NCBI GenBank assembly: GCA_963422655.1
Contig: OY730440.1
Coordinates: 2,294,001 to 2,358,000, forward strand
Source: CATQHS01 sp963422655
GTDB lineage: Bacteria; Actinomycetota; Acidimicrobiia; Acidimicrobiales; Aldehydirespiratoraceae
Length of the DNA stretch: 64,000 nucleotides
Direction: 5' to 3'
In this document: positions 43,966 to 52,287 of the stretch, piece after piece
Layout of the letters: each line of letters starts with the position of its first letter
Position numbering within the stretch: position 1 is the first letter of the stretch
The notes under the pieces: model-generated
The model's input: only the letters and a program-made list of their open reading frames with translations
What the model was told of the DNA's origin: nothing
The model's database searches: none
Made by a program: the position numbers and the translations under genes

Positions 43966-45159
43966 CTATACACTTGAGGTATCATACTGACCAAGATGCT
44001 CGGCAGTGGGCGTCAGGAGTTCCAGCTTCCATGGTTCTACCAGTGGGGAGACAGAACAGGCTGTACTGAGAATATATCCGCTCCCGGGCTTGCCCGTATG
44101 AATCCTGTCCTGTGCGTGTTCGATAATCTCAGCTTCTGTTTTGGCAGTAAGGAGATACACAGGGTCCATGTTACCCTTGATGAACACGTCCGACCCGACT
44201 TCTTCTTTGGCTATTTTTAACTCCACGGTTCCAAGTGGAGGAGGATCAAGTGTGTCGATGCCGTTCGTACCAGTGTCGACCATCAACTTCAGGCGATCAC
44301 CAATACTTCCACATGTGTGGGTATAGACCGGGACTCCTTCGGCTTTGACCGCTGCTGTTACCTGTGATTCGTAGGGGATGACGAATTCCTTGTACATATC
44401 TGTCGAGATCATCGGACCGCCGGCGAATGCTGACGAAATGAGAACAGCATCGGCGCCGCGCTCAGCCTGGCCGACAGCCCAGGCAACGGAAGCAACGGTC
44501 AACCGTTCGAGAAGTGCATGTGCTTTTGCCGGATCCATGAGAAGGTTGACCAGCGCCAACTCGTAACCGACGAGCTCCATGTAGTGGGTGAATGGGGAAA
44601 AGCACTCACCATGGATCGACACTTCTCCATTGGTGAGATCACGAGCCAGATCGATAGTCTTGTAGAAGTACTCGGGAACTGTGTCCAACGGACCTTTGTG
44701 GTTCTTGTCTGGAAGCCAGGGTATGTGATAAACGCCCCACACGTAGCGGGCCAGATCATCAACGTTGTCAAGATCGTCGGGGTCGTCAGTATCAAAGTCG
44801 AACCTTTCCTTTCGGCCTGACGTACCAGGGTCGTAAATAGCGTTGTCGTCCCAAGGCACGAGAACGGTCTCACCGGTGTCGAAGGTTAAGCGCTCTCCGT
44901 CCTTGGTCTCTTCCAATTCCACCAAACCATCAAGAATATCATCGGGTCGCCCGGGAAGATTTACGAGGATCCCATCGAATTGATAGCGCTGCTGCATCTC
45001 TACTGCAGCCCTTACCCAAGATTCACTATTGAACCATACTTCATGCGGTTTGTGAGAAGTATTCAGATAGAGATGCCCGGTGGCGAGCTGACACATAACC
45101 GGGATACGGTCTGGTTTCTTATGACGCATCACTGTAGCTATTCGGGTTCTTCCATTCAT
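43966..45159 (-). CDS. Uroporphyrinogen decarboxylase (UroD)-family protein
   Basis: A 397-residue UroD/MtaA-superfamily barrel. RIATVMRHKKPDRIPVMCQL is the family opening; YTHTCGSIGDRLKLMVDTG near 288-306 is the typical late strand, with His-x-Cys as possible zinc ligand as in methylcobalamin:CoM-type methyltransferases. Heme synthesis HemE sequences differ, so this is not a hemE. It lies in the middle of the amino sugar operon, 34 bp from the epimerase gene. The gene is less GC-rich than most here. Substrate unknown. Confidence 0.82.
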   Translation of the reverse strand: MNGRTRIATVMRHKKPDRIPVMCQLATGHLYLNTSHKPHEVWFNSESWVRAAVEMQQRYQFDGILVNLPGRPDDILDGLVELEETKDGERLTFDTGETVLVPWDDNAIYDPGTSGRKERFDFDTDDPDDLDNVDDLARYVWGVYHIPWLPDKNHKGPLDTVPEYFYKTIDLARDLTNGEVSIHGECFSPFTHYMELVGYELALVNLLMDPAKAHALLERLTVASVAWAVGQAERGADAVLISSAFAGGPMISTDMYKEFVIPYESQVTAAVKAEGVPVYTHTCGSIGDRLKLMVDTGTNGIDTLDPPPLGTVELKIAKEEVGSDVFIKGNMDPVYLLTAKTEAEIIEHAQDRIHTGKPGSGYILSTACSVSPLVEPWKLELLTPTAEHLGQYDTSSV

Positions 45160-45193
45160 GGGTTTAACTCCATTACTATTCCTTGGGATGAAC

Positions 45194-46459
45194 TTATGCC
45201 TTGATCGGACGGTTCGCTAAATGATCAGTCAATACAGATATGCACTGGAGTTGCATGCGGGGTAGATGAAATGGTGCCTTCCACAGGTTGCCCTTCAAGG
45301 GCACAGAGATCCGACCATCGCGATGAAGGTACCCATACCATTCACCGTATTCTTGGTCGTGAAAATGTTTGTGAGACCAATCATGGACTAGTTGATGCCG
45401 GTTGGCATGTCGTACGTTTCCGGTTGCGACAAAAGCCATCAATGTCGCGATGATAGCCTCATTGTGCACCCACCAGAATTTCATATCCTGCCAGTACTCC
45501 TGGACAGGAAGATTGTGAACGTCTCTGTAGTAGAAGATGCCCCCATGTTCGCTGTCCCAGCCCCAATCCCACATCCAGTCGAGGATTGTTTCCGCCGTTT
45601 CGATCATCCAGAACTCTGAGCCCCGATATCGAGCTTCCTCCAAGATGAACCATGCAGTCTCGATCGAGTGACCCGGGCAAAGTATCCGTCCATCGAAATG
45701 CTCCGTTTGTAGATCTCCGGACGAATCCACCTGTTCCATCACGGCTCGCACGTCTTGGCGCATAAATATTGTTCGTATTACTTCGATCTGCTCATCTATC
45801 ATCTTTGTGTAGCGGGTGCCGTCGGCAGCTACCTCCCGCATCACCTGAGCACAGACGATCAGGATCATCGGTGTTGCCAGTGCTTGTGATTGCCGGGTCG
45901 TGGGGATGACCTTGGCCGGGAGAAGTCCGGGCTCGGTAAGGTATCGCCTCGCCATATCGAAGAGCGCTTCGGCACCGTCACGAGAGCGTTCGTCCCCCGA
46001 TGCACGGGCATGCTCGGCCAGCGCCATAACGGTGAATAGTTCTGTGAATACGTAGCGCCGTTTGATCAGCGGTTGCCCATCACGAGTAACTCGGAAGAAC
46101 ATCCGACCATCGCTGTCATAGCCATGGGACCGTATGAAGTGCAGCCCGTGCTCGGCTAGATCGAGCCATTCGCGGCGGGGTTCCAATGTGTTGTAGAGCC
46201 GGGAGAACAACCACGCGACCCGGGCTTGTTGCCACATCCCCTTGTCAGTATCAAGAAGGGTGCCGTCACGGTCTAGCGCGCACAGGTACCCTCCGCGTTC
46301 GCGGTCTACGAAGTGGGGGTTCTCGACCCAGAACGGCAGCGTATCCTCGAGGAGATCATCGCGGTATTTTCTCAGGAGCGCCAGTTGGCCTGTCTCGGAC
46401 TCGAGCGAGGTGCCCGGGGACCCAGCGACTTCGATCCGGTTGGTCATCGTACCGGGCAT
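45194..46459 (-). CDS. N-acylglucosamine 2-epimerase (AGE) family protein
   Basis: A 421-residue (alpha/alpha)6-barrel protein. The family residues are visible: WQQARVAWLFSRLYN near 76-90, RRYVFTELFTVMAL near 134, GHSIETAWFILEEA near 257-270 (active-site His/Glu) and KFWWVHNEAIIATLM near 324. It could interconvert N-acetylmannosamine and N-acetylglucosamine, giving a non-phosphorylated route beside NanE. M5 (46447) is another possible start. First gene of the AGE-UroD-kinase-nagB-nagA run; a DasR-like operator lies 75 bp upstream. Confidence 0.86.
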   Translation of the reverse strand: MPGTMTNRIEVAGSPGTSLESETGQLALLRKYRDDLLEDTLPFWVENPHFVDRERGGYLCALDRDGTLLDTDKGMWQQARVAWLFSRLYNTLEPRREWLDLAEHGLHFIRSHGYDSDGRMFFRVTRDGQPLIKRRYVFTELFTVMALAEHARASGDERSRDGAEALFDMARRYLTEPGLLPAKVIPTTRQSQALATPMILIVCAQVMREVAADGTRYTKMIDEQIEVIRTIFMRQDVRAVMEQVDSSGDLQTEHFDGRILCPGHSIETAWFILEEARYRGSEFWMIETAETILDWMWDWGWDSEHGGIFYYRDVHNLPVQEYWQDMKFWWVHNEAIIATLMAFVATGNVRHANRHQLVHDWSHKHFHDQEYGEWYGYLHRDGRISVPLKGNLWKAPFHLPRMQLQCISVLTDHLANRPIKA

Positions 46460-46533
46460 CCCTACGGTCCATCGGGGCTGAAGGTCCAGCCCAAGACTGA
46501 GCTTTGACTTCGCCGGATGGCCGTGGGTGAAGG

Positions 46534-46545
46534 TGGTCTAGACAT
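46534..46545. promoter_or_regulatory. DasR/NagR-like operator (dre-like) before the AGE operon
   Basis: TGGTCTAGACAT contains the perfect 8-bp palindrome GTCTAGAC and matches 11 of 12 positions of TGGTCTAGACCA. It lies between the GntR/UTRA gene and the AGE operon start. Best candidate binding site for that regulator. Confidence 0.65.
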
Positions 46546-46675
46546 CTGTGCCTAAAGTACATAGCTACGGCCCGCGATGCAAGGGATTTTTCGATTCGCA
46601 CTCGGGTCAGTCCGGGTTGTGGTTTCCTCGGTGTGCCCGATCTCACCAGGCGGCCCCACCATGGGTTAGAGGAAC

Positions 46676-47443
46676 TCAGCGGGGTCGCTTTCCTAGGCCG
46701 GGGAGCGGAGATGGCAGGCGCTTGCTCGCTACTTCGAACCGGTACCGATCTCCACGGTATACAGAGCGCACGTACTCGATGACGAGACCATCTGCAGCGG
46801 TCGAGGTTCGTTCGACGAAGAGGGCAGCACTATGGACTGGAACCTTGAGCAGGCCGGCTTGCTCCTCATCGACGACGGTCGCTTCGATCGTCTGAAGTCC
46901 ATGCGCAACTTCGATCCCGTAGCGTGCTTCCAACAGCTCATAGAAGGAGCTATCGGCGAGCTCGTCGGTCTGTAGATCGGGAACCAGAGCAGATGCAACG
47001 TGCAGATCCTCCACTGCCATCGGTTCACCGTCTGCATGCCTGACGCGACGTACCACGAAGATCGGCTCGTCTGGGGAGACTTCGAGGAGGGCCCCTACAA
47101 CTTCGCCGGCCGTCGATTGCTTTGTCGAGACCAACCGACTCGAAGGATGGAGACCTCGGAGGCGCATGTCCTCTGAAAATGATGACAGCCAGAGTTGATC
47201 GGTGAGCTTGCGGACAGCCACAAAAGTCCCTGATCCCTGCTTGCGCTGGAGATGGCCTTCGGCTGTCAGTTCCCCGATGCGCCGTCGAAGAGTTTCTCGA
47301 GAGACCCCGAGACTCTGGCTCAACTCGCGCTCGGACGGGATCTGGTCGCCCTCGTCGAGTTCGGTTATGAGCTCGACGAGGGTTTCGCGCACCCTGTCTG
47401 TCCGACTTACTGCTGCTGATGAAGCCATGTAGTGATCAATCAT
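46676..47443 (-). CDS. GntR/HutC-family regulator (DasR/NagR-like)
   Basis: A 255-residue regulator: winged helix at 18-75 (IPSERELSQSLGVSRETLRR, LQRKQGSGTFV) and a UTRA effector domain (FSEDMRLRGLHPSSRLVS, then EPIFVVRRVRHADGEPM, RTSTAADGLVIEYVRSVYRG at the end). This architecture binds phosphorylated amino sugars in DasR and NagR. Placed between nanE and the AGE-nag genes, with a matching operator 131 bp beyond its stop, it is probably the amino sugar repressor. M6 is an alternative start. Confidence 0.87.
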   Translation of the reverse strand: MIDHYMASSAAVSRTDRVRETLVELITELDEGDQIPSERELSQSLGVSRETLRRRIGELTAEGHLQRKQGSGTFVAVRKLTDQLWLSSFSEDMRLRGLHPSSRLVSTKQSTAGEVVGALLEVSPDEPIFVVRRVRHADGEPMAVEDLHVASALVPDLQTDELADSSFYELLEARYGIEVAHGLQTIEATVVDEEQAGLLKVPVHSAALFVERTSTAADGLVIEYVRSVYRGDRYRFEVASKRLPSPLPGLGKRPR

Positions 47444-47473
47444 GGCACTGTTTCACCTACGCCGGGTTACCGA

Positions 47474-48175
47474 TCAGTTCTGATCTTTCGCAGGCTCGTT
47501 CACCGCGATTGCGAACTGCTCGGTAATCCATGTCGTGGCGGTGATAGCGGTACCGACGACAACGGCTCGGGCCCCCAGGCGGATCGCGCTGCGAGCAAGC
47601 TCGGTGTCGTGGAAGCGGCCTTCGGCGAAGACCGGCACCGACACCCGCCTCGATAACTCACGGACGAGATCGAGATCCGGGCCTTCTGAGCTGCCAGCCG
47701 TCTCGGCGGTATAGCCGGATAATGTCGTTGCAACGGCATCGGCGCCGGCATCGGCGGCCCGTATGCCAGCGTCGAAGGTATCGATATCGGCGAGAACCGG
47801 AATCTCCAGATCGAAGCAGGCTTTGGCGATCAGTGATTGGGCGTCATGATCGCCCGGCCTATCACGGAAGGTCGCATCCAACGCGACCGCGTCGCAGCCG
47901 ACTTCTGCAACTGCGTAGATGTCTTCGAGAGCCGGTGTGATCCGCACCGAGTAGCCCGGCACCTCACGTTTGATCAGCCCGATGACGGGCACATCAACTG
48001 CCGCCTTGATGGCACGTAGATTGTCGATGCCTTCAGCGCGGATCCCAATGCCGCCGCCGTCACATGCAGCAACTGCAAGTCGGGCCAGCACGTCGGGGTG
48101 ATCCATAGAAGACCCTGGCGCAGCCTGGCAGGACACTACCAAACCTGTGAGCGATCCAAGGACGTTCATGGGCAT
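47474..48175 (-). CDS. nanE: N-acetylmannosamine-6-phosphate 2-epimerase
   Basis: A 233-residue TIM-barrel enzyme. LTGLVVSCQAAPGSSMDHPD near 8-27, GIGIRAEGIDNLRAIK near 42, PVIGLIKRE near 63 (catalytic Lys), ALDATFRDRP near 97 and PVFAEGRFHD near 180 are NanE signatures. Converts ManNAc-6-P to GlcNAc-6-P, linking sialate breakdown to NagA. It lies between the ABC transporter genes and the GntR/UTRA gene, all on the minus strand. Confidence 0.92.
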   Translation of the reverse strand: MPMNVLGSLTGLVVSCQAAPGSSMDHPDVLARLAVAACDGGGIGIRAEGIDNLRAIKAAVDVPVIGLIKREVPGYSVRITPALEDIYAVAEVGCDAVALDATFRDRPGDHDAQSLIAKACFDLEIPVLADIDTFDAGIRAADAGADAVATTLSGYTAETAGSSEGPDLDLVRELSRRVSVPVFAEGRFHDTELARSAIRLGARAVVVGTAITATTWITEQFAIAVNEPAKDQN

Positions 48176-48234
48176 CTTTCACGCCCTTTGTTGCTTCGGT
48201 CTCGAAGATGATCGCATACCGTGCTTCGGTCGAG

Positions 48235-49287
48235 TCAAACCCTCGGTTTGGTTGTCACCGCCACGGGCAGTTCGGTAAGGAGATCCTTCGCGTGGTGGCA
48301 TGCCACGAGGCGGTCCCTACCTCCGACAGAAATCGACCTCAGCTCGGGCTCGTTCAGGCAGACATCGCTCGCAAAGGGACATCTGGGATGAAAGTGACAT
48401 CCCGGCGGCGGTGACTCCGGACTGGGGATCTCGCCGCGAAGCGCCGGTGGTCGATCATGGTGGGATTCGTAGACCTGTGGCACTGCGCTCAGCAGTGCTT
48501 TGGTGTAGGGATGTGCCGGCTCTCGGAACAGCTCCCGCGTGTCTGCGAGCTCAACGATACGGCCGAGATACATTACGGCGATCCGGTCGCTGATGTACTC
48601 CGCCATCGACAGGTCGTGCAGGATGATCAGATAAGTCAGGTTGAACTCTTGGCGTAACTCGGCGAGAAGGTTCACCACTTGGGCCTGGATCGACACGTCG
48701 AGGGCCGCGAAAGGTTCATCGGCGATCACCAGTGAGGGCTCTGTAGCGAGTGCCCTGGCTATTCCGATTCGTTGGCGCTGCCCGCCCGAGAACTCGTGCG
48801 GAAACCGACTTTGCATCTCCTTGCGCAAGCCCACTGCTTCGAGTAGCTCGGCAACGCGCTGACGACGCTCGGGTCTCGACTTGTCGCCCGCTATGTCGAG
48901 CGGTTCCCGCACGATCGCGCCAACAGTCAAACGGGGATTCAACGAGGAGTGCGGGTCCTGAAAGATCATTTGCATACGGCGCCGCAGAGCTCGCAACTGC
49001 CGAGGCGACATCTCGGTGAGCTCTGTTCCTTCAAATCGCACCGAGCCGCTTGTCGGGCGACCGCCCAGTTGCAGGATCGAGCGCGCTGCCGTCGATTTTC
49101 CGGATCCGGACTCACCGACAAGGGCCACGGTCTCGCGCCTGCCGATGCTGAAAGATATGCCGTCCACGGCGCGCACAGTGCCTACTTGACGACGGAGGAG
49201 CCCGCCGCGAATCGGGTAGTGGCGGGCCAAGTCCCGGACCTCGAGGACGGGCGGATCGTTGGGCTGGTCAGTCAACGGTTCGGCCAT
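48235..49287 (-). CDS. Peptide-type ABC transporter ATPase (DppF/OppF-like)
   Basis: A 350-residue ATPase. Walker A GESGSGKST near 54-62, signature FSGGQRQRIG near 160 and Walker B LVIADEP near 182. The C-terminal oligopeptide-transporter extension ends with a Cys motif (CHFHPRCPFASDVC) that binds Fe-S in relatives. Its start overlaps the DppD-like stop by one base (TAATG). In this locus it probably takes up sialic acid or sialylated glycans and not peptides, as in the SatABCD system. Confidence 0.88.
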   Translation of the reverse strand: MAEPLTDQPNDPPVLEVRDLARHYPIRGGLLRRQVGTVRAVDGISFSIGRRETVALVGESGSGKSTAARSILQLGGRPTSGSVRFEGTELTEMSPRQLRALRRRMQMIFQDPHSSLNPRLTVGAIVREPLDIAGDKSRPERRQRVAELLEAVGLRKEMQSRFPHEFSGGQRQRIGIARALATEPSLVIADEPFAALDVSIQAQVVNLLAELRQEFNLTYLIILHDLSMAEYISDRIAVMYLGRIVELADTRELFREPAHPYTKALLSAVPQVYESHHDRPPALRGEIPSPESPPPGCHFHPRCPFASDVCLNEPELRSISVGGRDRLVACHHAKDLLTELPVAVTTKPRV

Positions 49288-50285
49288 TAATCAGTTCTCT
49301 CAGCCGCGACTTCGTCAGATGCGTAGCAGGCAACCATTCGGTTCTCCAACGTTGTCGGATCCGGGAAAGCTTGCAGGCACTCGGCGCGAGCCCAGTCACA
49401 CCGAGGCTCGAAGTGGCACCCATCACCGAGGTCGGACAGATCGGGAGGTTGCCCTCGTATGGAAGCGAGCCGGCTGTAGGTACCGGGCCTCGGAAGTGAT
49501 CTGAGCAGTCCCAGAGTGTAGGGGTGATTCGGTCGTCCGAAGATCGCTCGAGTAGGGCCGGTTTCGATGATCCGCCCCGCGTACATCACCATGACGCGTT
49601 GCACGAGATTGGCTGCTACGCCGAGATCGTGGGTGATCCACAACACGGCGAGACGGAGCTCGTCTTGGAGATCGGCGACGAGCTCCATGATCTGGGCTTG
49701 GATCGTCACGTCGAGTGCAGTTGTCGGTTCGTCGGCTATCAGAATGTCGGGCTCGCACATGAGTGCCATGGCAATGCCGATCCGCTGGCGCTGGCCGCCC
49801 GAGAATTGATGCGGATAGTCGTCGAGGCGCCGCCGAGGATCGGGTATACCCACCCGGCCGAGCAGATCGCACGCCAGTTTCGAAGCAGATCGCCGTCTGA
49901 GACCGAGGTGGGTGCGTACCGCTTCGGTCATCTGCCGCCTGATTTTCAGCACCGGGTTAAGCGACGTCATGGGGTCTTGAAAGATGACCGCGATCCGGTT
50001 GCCCCTGATCAGGCGCAGCGACTCGCCGTCCATCTGCAGGATGTCTCGTCCGTCCAAGAAAATACGTCCTTCGATTATTGCAGGAGGTGTCGGCAACAAA
50101 CGGGAAATAGCCTGCACGCTGACCGTTTTTCCGGATCCGCTCTCACCTACTATGCCCAGCGACTCTCCACGATCGAGGTGATAGCTGATTCCGTTGACCG
50201 CGTCGATGTGGCCCGATCGCGTCTCGAAGCGAACATGCAGGTTCTCGACCTGCAAGAGAGGAGGGCCGGTATCGGTATCACCCAT
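49287..50285 (-). CDS. Peptide-type ABC transporter ATPase (DppD/OppD-like)
   Basis: A 332-residue ATPase with Walker A GESGSGKTV near 42-50, signature FSGGQRQRIGIAMALM near 155, Walker B ILIADEPTTALD near 178, and the late Cys motif CHFEPRCDWARAEC. The chosen ATG at 50285 overlaps the permease stop; the longer frame to 50405 lies inside the permease gene. Pairs with the following ATPase as a heterodimer. Confidence 0.88.
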   Translation of the reverse strand: MGDTDTGPPLLQVENLHVRFETRSGHIDAVNGISYHLDRGESLGIVGESGSGKTVSVQAISRLLPTPPAIIEGRIFLDGRDILQMDGESLRLIRGNRIAVIFQDPMTSLNPVLKIRRQMTEAVRTHLGLRRRSASKLACDLLGRVGIPDPRRRLDDYPHQFSGGQRQRIGIAMALMCEPDILIADEPTTALDVTIQAQIMELVADLQDELRLAVLWITHDLGVAANLVQRVMVMYAGRIIETGPTRAIFGRPNHPYTLGLLRSLPRPGTYSRLASIRGQPPDLSDLGDGCHFEPRCDWARAECLQAFPDPTTLENRMVACYASDEVAAERTD

Positions 50286-51207
50286 GGTCGCTTCTTGGGT
50301 CGAGAGCATCGCGCAACCCGTCTCCGGCGAAATTGATGGCCAAGACCGTAACGATGATGAAGGTACCGGGAAAGATCCACATCCAGGGGAGATTCTCGAG
50401 GACATTGATCGACTGGGCGTCTTGGAGCATGTTCCCCCACGATGGCTCCGGCACCTGGATACCGAGACCGAGAAACGACAAAGCTGCTTCCAGCAGGATG
50501 GCGTCGGCCATGAGCAGCGTGAGCGCGACCGCGACGGGACCGACGACGTTGGGCAGCAAGTGACGTACGATGATCACGCGGGACGAAGCTCCCGAGTTCT
50601 CGGCCGCGAGGACGAATTCCAGCTCGCGCATTCGTAAGAACTCGCCCCGCACGATCCGTGCAATCTGGGGCCACCGCAACACCGAAAGAGCGATGATCGT
50701 CGACTTGATACCGGGTTCCATCACCGCTACCAGGGCGATTACGAGAACAAGCGCAGGGAACGTGAGCACGATATCGACTATGCGCATTAGCACGGTGTCG
50801 ATGGACCGACCGTAGAAACCTGCGATGGCGCCAACCGTGACCCCGACGGCTGCGGCCAAAGTTGCGGTCACTACTGCGACCAGAAGCGAAACCCGCCCTC
50901 CGTGCAGCACTCTGGAGAAGACGTCACGTCCGGTTCGGTCGGTTCCGAACGGATGTGACCACGATAGGCCGGCTCCGCGGTTGTCGAGATTTATCTCGGT
51001 CGGGCTGTGCCAAGCGATCACAGGCGCCAGAACTACCGAAGCGGTCACGACTACCAAGACTATAACACCGAAGCGGGCCAGTTTGTGTTCCCAGAATCGC
51101 TGCGCGGCCATCCGTCTCAGACTTTGACTCCGGAAATCGTCTGGTACCGTCCGGTGTCGGCGATGCTGCCATCTCCGGCCCGCAACTTCTGCTGGGATAT
51201 CAGTCAT
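50278..51207 (-). CDS. Peptide-type ABC transporter permease (DppC-like)
   Basis: A 309-residue membrane protein with about six helices. HPFGTDRTGRDVFSRVLHGG near 86-105 is the DppC signature and AAENSGASSRVIIVRHLLPN near 203-222 the ATPase-coupling EAA-type loop. A basic 35-residue N-terminal tail is cytoplasmic. Overlaps its neighbours on both sides by 8 bp. Confidence 0.9.
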   Translation of the reverse strand: MTDIPAEVAGRRWQHRRHRTVPDDFRSQSLRRMAAQRFWEHKLARFGVIVLVVVTASVVLAPVIAWHSPTEINLDNRGAGLSWSHPFGTDRTGRDVFSRVLHGGRVSLLVAVVTATLAAAVGVTVGAIAGFYGRSIDTVLMRIVDIVLTFPALVLVIALVAVMEPGIKSTIIALSVLRWPQIARIVRGEFLRMRELEFVLAAENSGASSRVIIVRHLLPNVVGPVAVALTLLMADAILLEAALSFLGLGIQVPEPSWGNMLQDAQSINVLENLPWMWIFPGTFIIVTVLAINFAGDGLRDALDPRSDHG

Positions 51208-52156
51208 AGCGGACCCGTGGATCGATGAACGAGTAGGCGATATCGGTGAGCAAGTTGACGGCTACGATCATGACAGCCGACAACATCACGATGCCCATGA
51301 TCACAGGGGCGTCCCGCTGGTTGATGGCGTTGATGAAGAGCAGGCCGATCCCTGGCCACTGAAAGACCTGCTCGATGACGATTGCTCCACTCACGAGCAG
51401 AGGCAGGGCCAAGCCGATAACTGTGGCTACCGGACCTAAAGCGTTACGAACGATGTGCCAACTAATGACGGTTCGCTCATGCAAGCCCTTGCTGCGGGCC
51501 GTACGGACACAGTCATCACGCATGACCTCCAAGACGCTGGCCCGGGTATAGCGCATGAACAGTGCAATGCGCAGAACTCCGAGCGACAATCCCGGTAGCA
51601 CCAGATGGTGAAGAGTCGAGATAATAGTTCTGTCTTGTCCGGGGGCACCGATTCCCGAAGTGGGGAACCAGTCCAACCTGAGGGCGAAGAGGTAGATGAG
51701 TACCAAGCCGAGAAAGAATATGGGTACGCTCAGCCCGATAAACCCCAGGACCGTGAGTCCGTAATCGGTTGTTCTATATTGGCGCATAGCCGAGACGACC
51801 CCGAGAACAACGCCGACGACGATACTGAACATCAGCGACGAACCCATGAGGATGATCGTGGCTGACATCCGGGCACCGATGGTCGACGTGACTGAATCAC
51901 CCGTTATGAACGAAAACCCGAGATTGCCCTGCACAAGTTGTCCCAGCCATGACCAGTATTGGGACATTACGGAGCGGTCAAGGCCTAGTTGTCCTCGCCT
52001 GATCTCAGCTATCTCATCTGCTGCAGGCGAATCCGGACTGATCATGGCAGCTACAGCATCGCCGGGCATGAAGTGGGCAAGACCAAATACGATGATAGAG
52101 ATCACAAAGAGCATCGGAATGCTGATCAGCACTCGACGAACTATGTAGGTCCACAC
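51200..52156 (-). CDS. Peptide-type ABC transporter permease (DppB-like)
   Basis: A 318-residue membrane protein. MWTYIVRRVLISIPMLFVIS is the typical DppB opening, GLDRSVMSQYWSWLGQLVQG near 74 the periplasmic loop and RTARSKGLHERTVISWHIVR near 221 the coupling loop. GTG start. Separated from the binding-protein gene by 131 bp containing a 19-bp stem-loop. Confidence 0.9.
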   Translation of the reverse strand: MWTYIVRRVLISIPMLFVISIIVFGLAHFMPGDAVAAMISPDSPAADEIAEIRRGQLGLDRSVMSQYWSWLGQLVQGNLGFSFITGDSVTSTIGARMSATIILMGSSLMFSIVVGVVLGVVSAMRQYRTTDYGLTVLGFIGLSVPIFFLGLVLIYLFALRLDWFPTSGIGAPGQDRTIISTLHHLVLPGLSLGVLRIALFMRYTRASVLEVMRDDCVRTARSKGLHERTVISWHIVRNALGPVATVIGLALPLLVSGAIVIEQVFQWPGIGLLFINAINQRDAPVIMGIVMLSAVMIVAVNLLTDIAYSFIDPRVRYD

Positions 52157-52205
52157 GGTGCTGAGCCTTTCTACTCCAATGCTCTACCTCTGGATGAACG
52201 TCAAA

Positions 52206-52251
52206 TTCTGGTGGCCCGGTTCGTGAGGGGAGACGAACCGGGCCACCAGAA
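52206..52251 (-). promoter_or_regulatory. Strong intra-operon stem-loop after the binding-protein gene
   Basis: Perfect 19-bp inverted repeat (52206-52224 and 52233-52251) with an 8-nt loop. On the minus strand only a short T stretch (ATTTGA) follows, so partial termination or mRNA stabilisation is more likely than full termination; it would favour the binding protein over the permeases. Confidence 0.75.
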
Positions 52252-52287
52252 AATGAGTTACAAGAGCCAGCTTACGCTTTACTCTCC

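Noticed and set aside
43966..45159. hemE (heme biosynthesis uroporphyrinogen decarboxylase)
   Set aside because: The N-terminal substrate-binding pattern of HemE is missing and the gene lies in an amino sugar operon; called only UroD family.
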